From contig JACKAA010000004.1 of the NCBI GenBank assembly GCA_020635275.1, positions 434,001-498,000 on the forward strand: a stretch of 64,000 nt of DNA, written 5' to 3'. Both the position numbers and the translations under genes were made by a program. Shown here piece after piece: positions 44,091-53,320 of this stretch (the first letter of the stretch is position 1; the number at the start of each line of letters is the position of its first letter). This DNA comes from Ignavibacteriales bacterium (lineage in GTDB: Bacteria; Bacteroidota; Ignavibacteria; Ignavibacteriales; Melioribacteraceae). The notes under the pieces were generated by a model, which was not told the DNA's origin, made no database searches, and saw only the letters and a list, made by a program, of their open reading frames with translations.

Positions 44091-44278
44091 CCGCGCTGCC
44101 AATTGACATATGAAAAACTAACAACGTGCAATAGGGTTTCTGACTCACGGTGTGTATTACAGGCCTCAACCTAACTTGTTAGGTTCTCAATTTGTGAGAC
44201 AGTGGACGTAAAAAGCATCGGGCAGTTTACCCACTAATAACGAAGGATGAGTTTTTCCATCCTCGTTGGCAGCAGCGG
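44091..44278 (+). ncRNA. ssrS: 6S RNA candidate (SsrS)
   Basis: 188 bases with no reading frame between zapA and rny. The ends pair as a long stem, CCGC-GCTGCCAA (44091-44102) with TTGGCAGC-A-GCGG (44266-44278). The apical part has AACGAAGGATG...CATCCTCGTT, and the middle has CCTAACTTGTTAGG and CTCAATTTGTGAG hairpins around a looser central region. Size, closing stem, open centre and zapA neighbour fit 6S RNA, which binds the housekeeping RNA polymerase. I cannot run a covariance search to confirm it. Confidence 0.75.
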
Positions 44279-44305
44279 ATTTATTTCTGTTTTTATGGAG
44301 GTGTT

Positions 44306-45877
44306 ATGGAATATAGTAATCCGATGTTTTTAGTTGGTGGTGGTTTAGTTGTCTTCATTATTGCATTTCTTCTTGGGTGGTTATTAAGCTCCAAACTTGG
44401 AAAAAATAAAATTAGCAAAGCCAAAGAAATTGCTGACGGTATTTTATCTGATGCTGAAAAAGAAGCAAAAAATATTAAAAGAGAAAAATTACTCGAAGTA
44501 AAAGATGAATGGCTGAAAAAGAAACAAGAATACGATAACGAAGCTAATACCAGAAGGCAAAAACTTCAAAGTTATGAAAAAAAGATAGAATCAAGAGAAT
44601 TAAATCTTGAAAAAAAATATGAACTTGTAATTGAAAAAGAGAAGCAAAATAAAGAGTCAGAAAAACAACTTGTAAAGCGTCAAGAAATTGTGGACCGTAG
44701 AATGGAAGAGGCTGATAAACTTATTGCCGAACAAAATGTAAGATTAGAAAAGACAGCCGGACTTACAAAAGAAGAAGCAAAAAAGATGTTGATGGAAAAT
44801 GTTATAGATGTTGCTAAATCTGATGCCGCACAATTTGTAAACGAAATTAGAGATAGAGCCAAAGCTGAAGCTAAAAAAGAAGCTCAAAAGATTGTAGTTC
44901 AGGCTATTCAAAGAACAGCGGTTGATCATTCTGTTGAAACAACTGTTTCTGTTGTTCAAATTCAAAGTGATGAAATGAAAGGCCGAATTATTGGTCGTGA
45001 AGGAAGAAATATTAGAGCATTTGAAGCTGCAACCGGAGTTGATGTAATTGTTGATGATACTCCCGAAGCAGTTATTCTTTCTGCATTTGATCAATTCAGA
45101 CGTGAAATTGCTAGAATATCTTTAGAAAGATTAATTGCAGATGGAAGAATTCATCCATCAAGAATTGAAGAAGTTGTAAAAAAAGTAGAAGAAGAACTTG
45201 AAGAAGAAATTCTTAAAGAAGGTGAAAATGTTTTAATTCAATTGGGAATTCATGGCGTTCACAGAGAATTGGCTAAATTTATAGGCAGAATGAAATATCG
45301 TTCAAGTTATGGCCAAAATTTATTGCAGCATAGCATAGAAGTAGCTTATATTACTGGCTTTATGGCAACTGAGTTGGGCTTTGATCAGCAAATTGCAAAA
45401 CGTGCTGGTTTGATGCATGATATTGGTAAAACAGTTGACAAAAGTATTGAAGGTCCTCATGCTTTAATTGGTGCTGATCTTACCAAAAAATATAAAGAAC
45501 ATCCAATTGTTATAAACGCAGCCGGCAGTCACCATGAAGATATTGAAATGACACATCCAATATCAGCTTTAGTTCAGGCTGCTGATGCAATTAGCGGTGC
45601 ACGTCCAGGAGCACGTAGAGAACCTCTTGAAGGTTATGTTAAGAGGCTTGAGAATCTTGAAAGTATTGCTAACACTTTTGAAGGTGTTGCTAAAACTTAT
45701 GCAATACAAGCTGGAAGGGAAGTAAGAGTTGTTGTTGAACCTGATAAGGCAGACGACAATTCTTCAGAAAAATTAGCTGAAGATATTGCACATAAAATTC
45801 AAGAAGAAATGGAATATCCAGGTCAAATTAAAGTAACTGTAATTAGAGAAGTAAGAAAAATAGCTTATGCCAAATAA
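44306..45877 (+). CDS. rny: Ribonuclease Y
   Basis: 523 residues. N-terminal membrane anchor (8-28), long coiled coil (30-200), KH domain (about 215-275, 'DEMKGRIIGREGRNIRAFEAATGVD'), HD domain (about 335-430, 'NLLQHSIEVAYI', 'GLMHDIGKTVD', 'GSHHED') and C-terminal region ending 'TVIREVRKIAYAK'. Membrane-bound endoribonuclease that starts mRNA decay. TGGAGG lies before the ATG. Confidence 0.96.
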   Translation: MEYSNPMFLVGGGLVVFIIAFLLGWLLSSKLGKNKISKAKEIADGILSDAEKEAKNIKREKLLEVKDEWLKKKQEYDNEANTRRQKLQSYEKKIESRELNLEKKYELVIEKEKQNKESEKQLVKRQEIVDRRMEEADKLIAEQNVRLEKTAGLTKEEAKKMLMENVIDVAKSDAAQFVNEIRDRAKAEAKKEAQKIVVQAIQRTAVDHSVETTVSVVQIQSDEMKGRIIGREGRNIRAFEAATGVDVIVDDTPEAVILSAFDQFRREIARISLERLIADGRIHPSRIEEVVKKVEEELEEEILKEGENVLIQLGIHGVHRELAKFIGRMKYRSSYGQNLLQHSIEVAYITGFMATELGFDQQIAKRAGLMHDIGKTVDKSIEGPHALIGADLTKKYKEHPIVINAAGSHHEDIEMTHPISALVQAADAISGARPGARREPLEGYVKRLENLESIANTFEGVAKTYAIQAGREVRVVVEPDKADDNSSEKLAEDIAHKIQEEMEYPGQIKVTVIREVRKIAYAK

Positions 45878-45885
45878 GCTATTTT
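45857..45885 (+). terminator. Hairpin over the rny stop codon
   Basis: Perfect 12-bp stem AAAATAGCTTAT (45857-45868) / ATAAGCTATTTT (45874-45885) with a five-base loop; the stop codon lies inside. The T tract is only the stem's own four T, so termination may be partial or the hairpin may protect the 3' end. Confidence 0.55.
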
Positions 45886-45911
45886 CATAGTTTATATATT
45901 AAGTCATATTT

Positions 45912-46520
45912 ATGAAAAATTTAATTATTGGAATTACCGGGGGAATTGGTTCAGGAAAAACTACTGTTTCAAAATATTATGAGCAGAATGGATATATTGT
46001 TTTAAGAGCCGATGATATAGCCAAACAAACGATGATTGATAATAGTGATGTTAGAGAAAAAATTATAAAACAATTTGGTAAAGAATGTTACAATGGGGAA
46101 AAACTAAATACAAAAATATTAGCTGATAAAGTATTTAATCATCCCAAAGAAATTGGTAAATTAAATATTATTGTACATCCGCCAACAATAAATAAAATCA
46201 CAGAAGAAATTCAAAAATATGACAAAGATCATAAAATTATTTTTGTAGAAGCGGCCTTACTTTTCGAAGCTAAAATGGAAGATTTATTTGATTATATTTT
46301 ATTAATAACCGCAGATGAAGATACCAGGATTAAACGAGTATTGGAAAGAAATAACGAAACTGCTTCCGAGATAAGAAGCAGAATGTTAAACCAGCTCCCC
46401 GAAGATCAAAAAAGAAAAAAATCAGATTTTGTAATAGACAATTTAACATCATTAATTGATCTTGAAAATAAAGCAATTTTCTTCTTAAATCTTTTCAAAG
46501 CACTACCATCTAAAAATTAG
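45912..46520 (+). CDS. coaE: Dephospho-CoA kinase
   Basis: 202 residues. Last step of CoA synthesis. P-loop 'GITGGIGSGKTTVSKYYEQNG' (7-27, key residues GxGSGKT), 'LRADDIAKQ', 'HPPTINKI', 'FVEAALLFEAKMEDLFDYILLI' and 'RVLERN'. Standard length. Confidence 0.95.
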   Translation: MKNLIIGITGGIGSGKTTVSKYYEQNGYIVLRADDIAKQTMIDNSDVREKIIKQFGKECYNGEKLNTKILADKVFNHPKEIGKLNIIVHPPTINKITEEIQKYDKDHKIIFVEAALLFEAKMEDLFDYILLITADEDTRIKRVLERNNETASEIRSRMLNQLPEDQKRKKSDFVIDNLTSLIDLENKAIFFLNLFKALPSKN

Positions 46521-46597
46521 AGTTATATTTTCAAACTCTCTTCTTGCTTAGTAAATCCATAACAATTATTTTTCTAATAATTATTAATGGAGTAATT

Positions 46598-47497
46598 GTG
46601 TCGTTTCTAAATAATGCAATTGTGTCTTTTGTAAAACTCTTACCAAAATCAGTCGTACATATTTTTGCAAAAAAATATATTGCCGGAGAAGAATTAAATG
46701 ATGCGATTGATGTTGTAAAACAACTAAATAATATGGGCATTGTAGCAACAATTGATGTTCTTGGTGAAGCAATAACAACAAAGGAAGAAGCTTTTGCTGA
46801 AAAAGAAGAATGTATTAGAGTTTTGGAAGCAATTAAAGAAAATGGATTAAATGCAAACTTATCAATAAAACCAACTTCTCTTGGGTTAAACATTGACAAG
46901 GAATATTTTTATGAAAATCTAACTGAAATTGTAAGCAAAGCTAAATCATTAAATAATTTTGTAAGAGTTGATATGGAAAATTCACCATATACTTCTCAAA
47001 CAATTGAAATATTTAAAAGAGTAAAAAATGAGTTTGATAATGTTGGAATTGTAGTGCAGGCATATTTAAAGAGAACTGATACAGATGTCGAAGAATTGAA
47101 TAAAGTAAAAACTAATTATAGAATTTGTAAAGGAATCTATATTGAATCTGAAAAAATTGCAATTAAGGATAAACAAAAAATTAGAGATAATTTTTTGATG
47201 CTGTTAGAAAAAATGCTGTCAAATAATAGTTATGTTGGTATTGCTACTCACGATGATTATTTGGTAAATGGAGCATATGAATTAATTAAAAAATATAAGC
47301 TGACAAAAGATAAATATGAATTTCAAATGCTTTATGGTGTAAAAGAAAAATTACGTGACCAAATAAATCAAAATGGTGATAAGATTAGAATTTATGTACC
47401 TTACGGTAAAAAGTGGTACGCATATTCAATTAGAAGAATGCAGGAAAATCCAGAAATAGCTGGTCAAATTACAAAAAGTATATTTAAGTTAAATTAA
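46598..47497 (+). CDS. Proline dehydrogenase
   Basis: 299 residues from GTG 46598, which has GGAG eight bases upstream; a TTG at 46544 would add a hydrophobic stretch not usual for the family. FAD-dependent TIM barrel of the single-function type: 'IKPTSLGLNIDKEYFYENL', 'VRVDMENSPYTSQTIEIF', 'GIVVQAYLKRTDTDVEEL', 'YVGIATHDDYLV', 'YEFQMLYGVKEKLRDQI' and 'RIYVPYGKKWYAYSIRRMQENP'. Oxidises proline to pyrroline-5-carboxylate. The stop shares a base with tsaD (TAATG). Confidence 0.9.
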   Translation: MSFLNNAIVSFVKLLPKSVVHIFAKKYIAGEELNDAIDVVKQLNNMGIVATIDVLGEAITTKEEAFAEKEECIRVLEAIKENGLNANLSIKPTSLGLNIDKEYFYENLTEIVSKAKSLNNFVRVDMENSPYTSQTIEIFKRVKNEFDNVGIVVQAYLKRTDTDVEELNKVKTNYRICKGIYIESEKIAIKDKQKIRDNFLMLLEKMLSNNSYVGIATHDDYLVNGAYELIKKYKLTKDKYEFQMLYGVKEKLRDQINQNGDKIRIYVPYGKKWYAYSIRRMQENPEIAGQITKSIFKLN

Positions 47498-48516
47498 TGA
47501 TCGTTCTTGGAATTGAAAGTTCTTGTGACGAAACATCAGTTGCAATTTTAGAAAATGATAATGTTAAAGCAAATTTAATTTCGTCACAGCATTTTCATAA
47601 ACAATATGGCGGAGTAATTCCAGAATTATCCAGCAGGGCACACCTTCAGCAGGTTATTCCATTAATCAAATCTGCATTTTCCGCAACAAATTTAGAATTA
47701 AATGATATTGATGTAATTAGTGCAACAGCTGGACCAGGTTTAATAGGAGCATTACTGGTTGGCTTAACATTTGGTAAGAGTCTTGCCCTTTCCATGAAAA
47801 AACCTTTTGTTCCGGTAAATCATATTGAAGGTCATATATTTTCTGGTTTCTTAATGCAAGAAAAGCCGGAATATCCATTTTTGTGTTCTGTTGTTTCAGG
47901 TGGTCATACTTTACTTTTACTTGTTAAAAATGAATTTGAAATATTAAGATTAGGTACTACAATTGATGATGCAATTGGTGAAGCATTTGATAAAGTTTCT
48001 AAAATGATTGGTTTAGGTTATCCTGGCGGACCACTTATTCAAAAATATGCCGAACAAGGAAATGAAAAAAGTTATTCTTTTCCAATTGGAAAAAGTAAGA
48101 ATAAATATGACTTTTCATACAGCGGATTAAAAACTGCAGTATTAAGAGAAATTCAAAATATTGAAACTACGGAAAATTTATCGGAAACTGACAAAAGTAA
48201 TATTGCTGCATCATTTCAAAAGGCAGCCGTGGAAGCTATTATGCGCAGTGTTAATTTAGCTTTACAAGAATTTGAAATTAAAAGTATATCACTTGTTGGA
48301 GGAGTTGCAGCTAATAAACAACTTAGAAATGAAATGGTTTTGCTCGGTAAAAAATATAAGAAAAATGTTGTTATTCCGGATATAGAATTTTGTGGAGATA
48401 ACGCAGCAATGATAGCTTTACGCGGATTGCAATATCACAAGGCCGGTAAAACATTTCCGTTAAGTTCAAATGCATATCCAAGTTTACCAAAAGATTCATT
48501 CATGGTTACAGAATAA
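47497..48516 (+). CDS. tsaD: tRNA N6-adenosine threonylcarbamoyltransferase
   Basis: 339 residues. Kae1/TsaD: 'LGIESSCDETSVAIL' (3-17), 'GGVIPELSSRAHLQQVIPLI', 'TAGPGLIGALLVGLTFGKSLA', metal site 'NHIEGHIFSGFL' (His about 109 and 113), 'VSGGHTLLLLV' and 'LVGGVAANKQLR'. Makes t6A37 in tRNAs reading ANN codons with TsaB/TsaE, which are not in the window. Translation is coupled to the proline dehydrogenase gene. Confidence 0.97.
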   Translation: MIVLGIESSCDETSVAILENDNVKANLISSQHFHKQYGGVIPELSSRAHLQQVIPLIKSAFSATNLELNDIDVISATAGPGLIGALLVGLTFGKSLALSMKKPFVPVNHIEGHIFSGFLMQEKPEYPFLCSVVSGGHTLLLLVKNEFEILRLGTTIDDAIGEAFDKVSKMIGLGYPGGPLIQKYAEQGNEKSYSFPIGKSKNKYDFSYSGLKTAVLREIQNIETTENLSETDKSNIAASFQKAAVEAIMRSVNLALQEFEIKSISLVGGVAANKQLRNEMVLLGKKYKKNVVIPDIEFCGDNAAMIALRGLQYHKAGKTFPLSSNAYPSLPKDSFMVTE

Positions 48517-48587
48517 AAACTCACTTTTTGTACTCTTTGGAATTTTATATATTACTTAATGTTTAATTTTTATTTAATTCCTTTCGG

Positions 48588-49637
48588 ATGCCGTTAAAAT
48601 TCATTAATAAATATTTTAATCTCACAAAAAACGAAACTTACTTTGTAATTTCCTTCTTCATTTTTATTGGAAGTTTATTAGCATTTATTTTTTATGGACC
48701 AAATTATAATGGTACATCAAAACCAATTGATTTTGTGGTAAAGGAAGGTTCTGCTTTTAATACAATTATTAATGACCTTTATGATAAAAGAATAATTTCT
48801 AGTAAGTATAATATAAAGATTGCAGCATTTTTATTTGGTGTTGATAAAAATATAAAAGCCGGAAGATACAAAATTCCGGATGGTATAAACTATATAAGTT
48901 TACTTACCTTATTAAATGAAGGCCGACCAAAAGAACAGAAACTCGTTACAATACAAGAGGGAATTTGGCAAAAAGATTTAGCGGAATTGTTGGAAAAAGA
49001 ATTAGGCATTGAACATCAAAAAATTTTAGATTTAAGTGAAAGTAAAGATTTCATTGAATCTATTAATTTAGATGTAAATAATTTAGAAGGATATTTATTG
49101 CCCGAGACTTACTATTTTTATGAAGAAAGCTCTGCAGAAGAAGTTTTAAAAAAATTAAGTAATGAGCAATCAAAACTTTTTGATAAGCCGGAAATTCAAT
49201 CTCAAATGAAAATAATTAATATGGATAGAGATAAAATTTTAACAATGGCTTCAATTATAGATGGTGAATCAAATTTAGTAAGTGAATTTAAGCGAATTGC
49301 CGGAGTCTATTATAATAGATTAAAAAAGGGATGGCGACTTCAAGCCGACCCAACCGTTCAATATTTGGTCAGACAAAGAAGAAAACAAGTTAACAGAATT
49401 TATTATAAAGATCTTGAAATTGATTCGAAATACAATACATATAAGTATTACGGGCTTCCACCTTCTCCAATAAATAATCCGGGAAAGGATGCAATTATGG
49501 CAGCCTTGTATCCTGAAGAACATGATCTATTTTATTTTGTAGCAGATGGAAATGGCGGGCATAAATTTTCAAAATCTTCTAACGAACATCAAAGAAATGT
49601 TGCAAGGTATAGAGTTTGGCGCGAAAACAACAAATAA
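48588..49637 (+). CDS. mltG: Endolytic murein transglycosylase
   Basis: 349 residues, one N-terminal membrane helix (about 20-38), LysM-like subdomain, YceG/MltG domain (about 95-345). 'PETYYFYEESS', the active-site segment 'MASIIDGESNLVSEFKRIAGVYYNRLKKG' in composition (about 221-250), 'LQADPTVQYLV', 'YNTYKYYGLPPSPINNPGKDAIMAAL' and 'YFVADGNGGHKFSKSSNEH' are typical. Cuts nascent glycan strands at the inner membrane. Its end overlaps the next gene by 22 bases. Confidence 0.94.
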   Translation: MPLKFINKYFNLTKNETYFVISFFIFIGSLLAFIFYGPNYNGTSKPIDFVVKEGSAFNTIINDLYDKRIISSKYNIKIAAFLFGVDKNIKAGRYKIPDGINYISLLTLLNEGRPKEQKLVTIQEGIWQKDLAELLEKELGIEHQKILDLSESKDFIESINLDVNNLEGYLLPETYYFYEESSAEEVLKKLSNEQSKLFDKPEIQSQMKIINMDRDKILTMASIIDGESNLVSEFKRIAGVYYNRLKKGWRLQADPTVQYLVRQRRKQVNRIYYKDLEIDSKYNTYKYYGLPPSPINNPGKDAIMAALYPEEHDLFYFVADGNGGHKFSKSSNEHQRNVARYRVWRENNK

Positions 49638-51301
49638 AAATAATAGGAATAGTAATTTTCGTCGCATTTATTTTTGTTAAATGTGCAAATCAAATGTCAC
49701 CCCCTGGTGGTGATATTGATAAAGTTCCTCCAATAATATTATCAACTTATCCTGAAAATGGGACAACAAATTTTTCTGAAAATTCAATTGAGTTTACTTT
49801 TTCAGAATACGTAAATAAAAGAAATATAAATGATGCATTTTTTATTTCTCCTTTATATGATGGTTATCCTGAATTTAGCTGGACCAATAAAACAGTCTAC
49901 ATAAGTTTTCCGGACAGTTTAAATCCTAATACTACTTACTCGGTAATTATTGGAACTGAAATTACTGACGTAAATAATAACAATAATATGAAGGAACCAT
50001 TTATTTTAACTTTTTCTACAGGAAGTAAAATAGATAGCGGAAAAATTAGCGGTAAAGTTTATACGGAAAAATCTGAAGGTACTTTAATTTTTGCATATAA
50101 AATAGATACAGGTTTTGTAAATATTTATAAGGAAAAGCCAAGTTATTTATCTCAAATAAATAATAAAGGAAACTATGAGCTAAATGGTCTTGGAAATGGA
50201 TCTTATTTATTATTTGCAGTAAAAGATGCATTTAAAGATCTCATATATAATATTGGTGATGACTTTATTGGCATTCCAAATAAGATTGCTGAAATTACAC
50301 ATGAAAAAAATGCTTTATCAAATTTCAATTTTTTTATACACAAAGAAGATACACTTGCTCCAAATGTTCAATCTGTTACCATGACAGATAAAAATCATAT
50401 TATTGTAGAATTTAATGAACCAATTGATAGTTCAAAAATATCTATAAATAATTTTTCAATTTTTGATTCAACCATGAATGCAAGTCATCCAATTAAATAC
50501 TGGTTTAATGGAAATCCGAATAAGCATCAATATATTTTATGTTTAACTGATTCATTAAATGTTAAAAATGAATTTTATCTTTATTCCAAAAACTTTGTGG
50601 ATAAAAAGGGGAATTTTACCAAATTGGAAATTACCAGTTTTGTGGCAAGTGAGAAACCAGATACTAATGAAATTAAAATAGATAAAATTGAGACCGGATT
50701 TACAAAAAGTGAAATTGATTACTTGAAACCTAATTTCAGTGTGTCTTTTTCAGATGCTTTTAATTCTGACCTTATTGATAATGCAGTTAAATTTTACACA
50801 AGAGATAGTGTTAGCATACCGATAAAAATATCACCAATTAATTATGCTAAATATGAAGTTTTTAGTGAATCTTCAATTAAACCTAAAGAGAATTATTTCT
50901 TCCAAGTTGATATGAAACATTTATCAGACGCGGCCGGAAACATTGTGGATACAGTTTTATCAAAAAGAATAGTTACAGTTAATGATTTAGATTTTTCAGG
51001 AGCTAGCGGATTTGTTAATAAAGCTAACTATGAAAATATTAAAGTTATTTTGCAGGAAGATAATAAACCAAGTTCTAGAAAACAAATCAATCTGGCAACA
51101 AATAATACTTTTAATTTTGAAAGAGTAATTCCAGGTAAATATTTAATTTGGGCTTATGTTGATGCAGATAGTAATAACAGTTATTCTTATGGATTGATTG
51201 ACACACTAAAATTTGCAGAAGTTTTTAAATTTTATCCTGATACATTAAATCTAAGAGCCAGATGGCCTGTTGGCGATATTGAAATTGATTTTACCAAATA
51301 A
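49616..51301 (+). CDS. Ig-like-domain lipoprotein (SbsA_Ig type)
   Basis: 561 residues from TTG 49616 inside the mltG end; no ATG precedes the lipobox, so a non-ATG start is needed. Lipoprotein signal with Cys in 'FVKCANQ', then 'SPPGGDIDKVPPIILSTYP' and an Ig-like domain (about 30-130, 'FTFSEYVN', 'PDSLNPNTTYSVIIG'), a carboxypeptidase-regulatory-like stretch, another Ig-like repeat (about 245-345) and a final beta domain (about 460-561). This architecture is common in Bacteroidota, function unknown; cell-surface or periplasmic. Confidence 0.85.
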   Translation: MARKQQIKIIGIVIFVAFIFVKCANQMSPPGGDIDKVPPIILSTYPENGTTNFSENSIEFTFSEYVNKRNINDAFFISPLYDGYPEFSWTNKTVYISFPDSLNPNTTYSVIIGTEITDVNNNNNMKEPFILTFSTGSKIDSGKISGKVYTEKSEGTLIFAYKIDTGFVNIYKEKPSYLSQINNKGNYELNGLGNGSYLLFAVKDAFKDLIYNIGDDFIGIPNKIAEITHEKNALSNFNFFIHKEDTLAPNVQSVTMTDKNHIIVEFNEPIDSSKISINNFSIFDSTMNASHPIKYWFNGNPNKHQYILCLTDSLNVKNEFYLYSKNFVDKKGNFTKLEITSFVASEKPDTNEIKIDKIETGFTKSEIDYLKPNFSVSFSDAFNSDLIDNAVKFYTRDSVSIPIKISPINYAKYEVFSESSIKPKENYFFQVDMKHLSDAAGNIVDTVLSKRIVTVNDLDFSGASGFVNKANYENIKVILQEDNKPSSRKQINLATNNTFNFERVIPGKYLIWAYVDADSNNSYSYGLIDTLKFAEVFKFYPDTLNLRARWPVGDIEIDFTK

Positions 51302-51316
51302 TTTAAAAAGGTAAAT

Positions 51317-53146
51317 ATGAGTGAAAAATTAATTGAATGCGTACCAAATTTTTCTGAAGGCAGAGACTTGACTGTAATTAAACAAATTACTGATGTAATT
51401 GAAAAAGTTGAAAATGTAAAATTGCTCGATGTTGATCCTGGTGCGGATATGAACAGAACTGTCGTGACATTTGTCGGTGATCCCAAAGGAGTAAAACAAG
51501 CAGCATTTGAAGCTATTAAAAAGGCTTCTGAATTAATTGATATGAGTAAACATACTGGATCACATCCTAGAATGGGAGCTACAGATGTATGTCCATTTGT
51601 GCCGGTAAGCGGTGTTACAATTGAAGAATGTATTGAACTTTCTAAAGAAGTTGCAGAAAAAGTAGGCAAAGAACTAAACATACCTATTTATCTTTATGAG
51701 AAATCTGCACAAAAACCCGAAAGAGTAAATTTGGCAAATATTAGAAAAGGCGAATATGAAGGTTTAGAAAATAAATTGAAAGATCCCAAATGGAAACCTG
51801 ATTTTGGTCCAACTGATTTCAATGCTCAAAGTGGTGCTACTGTTATTGGTGTTAGAGAATTTTTGATAGCTTATAATATAAATCTTAATACAAGGGAAAA
51901 ATTACATGCTATTGACATAGCATACGAACTTAGAGAAAAGGGAAGATCAGCAAGAAGACCAATATCAAAACCATATTATTATAAATCTGAAAATATTATA
52001 AAATATGAAGAAAATTCTTTCCCTTGCGGCGAATGTGATTTTATTGGAAAAGATTTAGACCAAACAGTTGAGCATTGTAAAGAAATTCATAAATATGATT
52101 TAAAGAATCTTTTAAATCAAAATACAATTAATGAAAAAAATATTATTGGTAATTCGGTAAAAAAACAAGGTTTGTTTGATAATTGCAAAGCAATTGGCTG
52201 GATGGTTGATCAATATGACAGAGCACAAATATCAATAAATTTGACAAATTATAAAGTTACTTCAATGCATGATGTTCTTGAAGCAACTCGTAAATTAGCA
52301 GCAGACAGAGGTTTAGTAGTTACCGGAAGTGAAATTGTTGGTATGGTTCCTTATCCTGCTTTATTAGAAGCCGGTAAATATTATTTAAAACTCCAAGGCA
52401 GATCAGTTGGAATTCCAATAAATGATATACTCTCAACAGCTGTGCAATCTTTAGGATTGACCGATGTTGCAACTTTTAATATTGAAGAAAGAGTTTTAGG
52501 CTTACCTAAAAATCTCAAATCTTCATTGGTGGAAATGAAACTTTCAGATTTTATTGATGAAGTTTCTCGTGAATCTCCGGCACCGGGTGGTGGTTCAATA
52601 GCTGCATTGGCAGGCTCGTTAGGTGCTGCATTATCATCAATGGTGAGCAATCTGTCATCAAATAATAGAGGAAGCGAGGAAGTTGATAAGATATTGAATA
52701 AAACAGCTGAAGAAAGTCAGGAAATTAAGCAAAATCTACTAAAAGCTATTGACGAGGATACCAATGCTTTTAATGAATTCATGGAGGCTAAAAGATTACC
52801 GAATAAAACTGATAAGGAAAAGCAAGTTAGAAATGATGCTATGCTTCAAGGTCTGAAAAATGCAGTGTTTGTTCCGTATAAAACTGCAGAGCAATCTTTT
52901 AAAGCAATTGAAATTGCAGAAACTGTGGCAAAATATGGTAATCCAAATTCAATTACGGATGTTGGAGTTGGAGCCCAAATGGCTTATTCAGGTGTTTTAG
53001 GTGGAATTTATAATGTTCTTATTAACCTTAAAGACATTAAGGATATTGATTTTTGTGCAGATATGAGATCAAAATGTGAACAATTAAAAATGGACGCAAA
53101 TAAAAAATTAAATGAAGTTCTCAGCTTTGTAGAAGATAAATTGTAG
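51317..53146 (+). CDS. ftcD: Bifunctional glutamate formimidoyltransferase / formimidoyl-THF cyclodeaminase with C2H2-like insert
   Basis: 609 residues. Formiminotransferase N and C subdomains (about 1-215 and 283-395: 'IECVPNFSEGRD', 'HTGSHPRMGATDVCPFVP', 'CKAIGWMVDQYDRAQISINLTNY'). The cyclodeaminase domain follows (about 408-605, 'SRESPAPGGGSIAALAGSLG'). It ends histidine breakdown by moving the formimino group to tetrahydrofolate. Between the two halves of the first domain (about 228-282) is an extra segment with C237-x2-C240-x12-H253-x4-H258, the spacing of a C2H2 zinc finger. No other hut genes are nearby; purU, another folate C1 gene, is 0.6 kb away. Confidence 0.93.
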   Translation: MSEKLIECVPNFSEGRDLTVIKQITDVIEKVENVKLLDVDPGADMNRTVVTFVGDPKGVKQAAFEAIKKASELIDMSKHTGSHPRMGATDVCPFVPVSGVTIEECIELSKEVAEKVGKELNIPIYLYEKSAQKPERVNLANIRKGEYEGLENKLKDPKWKPDFGPTDFNAQSGATVIGVREFLIAYNINLNTREKLHAIDIAYELREKGRSARRPISKPYYYKSENIIKYEENSFPCGECDFIGKDLDQTVEHCKEIHKYDLKNLLNQNTINEKNIIGNSVKKQGLFDNCKAIGWMVDQYDRAQISINLTNYKVTSMHDVLEATRKLAADRGLVVTGSEIVGMVPYPALLEAGKYYLKLQGRSVGIPINDILSTAVQSLGLTDVATFNIEERVLGLPKNLKSSLVEMKLSDFIDEVSRESPAPGGGSIAALAGSLGAALSSMVSNLSSNNRGSEEVDKILNKTAEESQEIKQNLLKAIDEDTNAFNEFMEAKRLPNKTDKEKQVRNDAMLQGLKNAVFVPYKTAEQSFKAIEIAETVAKYGNPNSITDVGVGAQMAYSGVLGGIYNVLINLKDIKDIDFCADMRSKCEQLKMDANKKLNEVLSFVEDKL

Positions 53147-53320
53147 AATTTCATATCAATTATGCAGCAAAATATCATTGCTAAGAAAAATATTTTTCCG
53201 TATAATTTTATTGTATTATAAAAATTATTGTAAAAATCCTTTCGCAAGCTTAATTATTTATTTTATATAAATATAACTGCTCTTCAAAAAATAATTAAAA
53301 ATCTTAACCTGGAGGATAAT

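Noticed and set aside
46531..46899. 122-codon open frame on the minus strand over the proline dehydrogenase gene
   Set aside because: It is antisense to a well-recognised enzyme, shows no motif and no ribosome site; a shadow frame.
49616..49637. Overlap of mltG and the Ig-like lipoprotein as a possible frameshifted single gene
   Set aside because: mltG ends at its normal C-terminus, and the next protein starts with its own lipoprotein signal, so two coupled genes explain it.
51232..51681. 149-codon open frame on the minus strand over the start of ftcD
   Set aside because: Composition follows the codon pattern of the opposite strand; ftcD is clearly the real gene.
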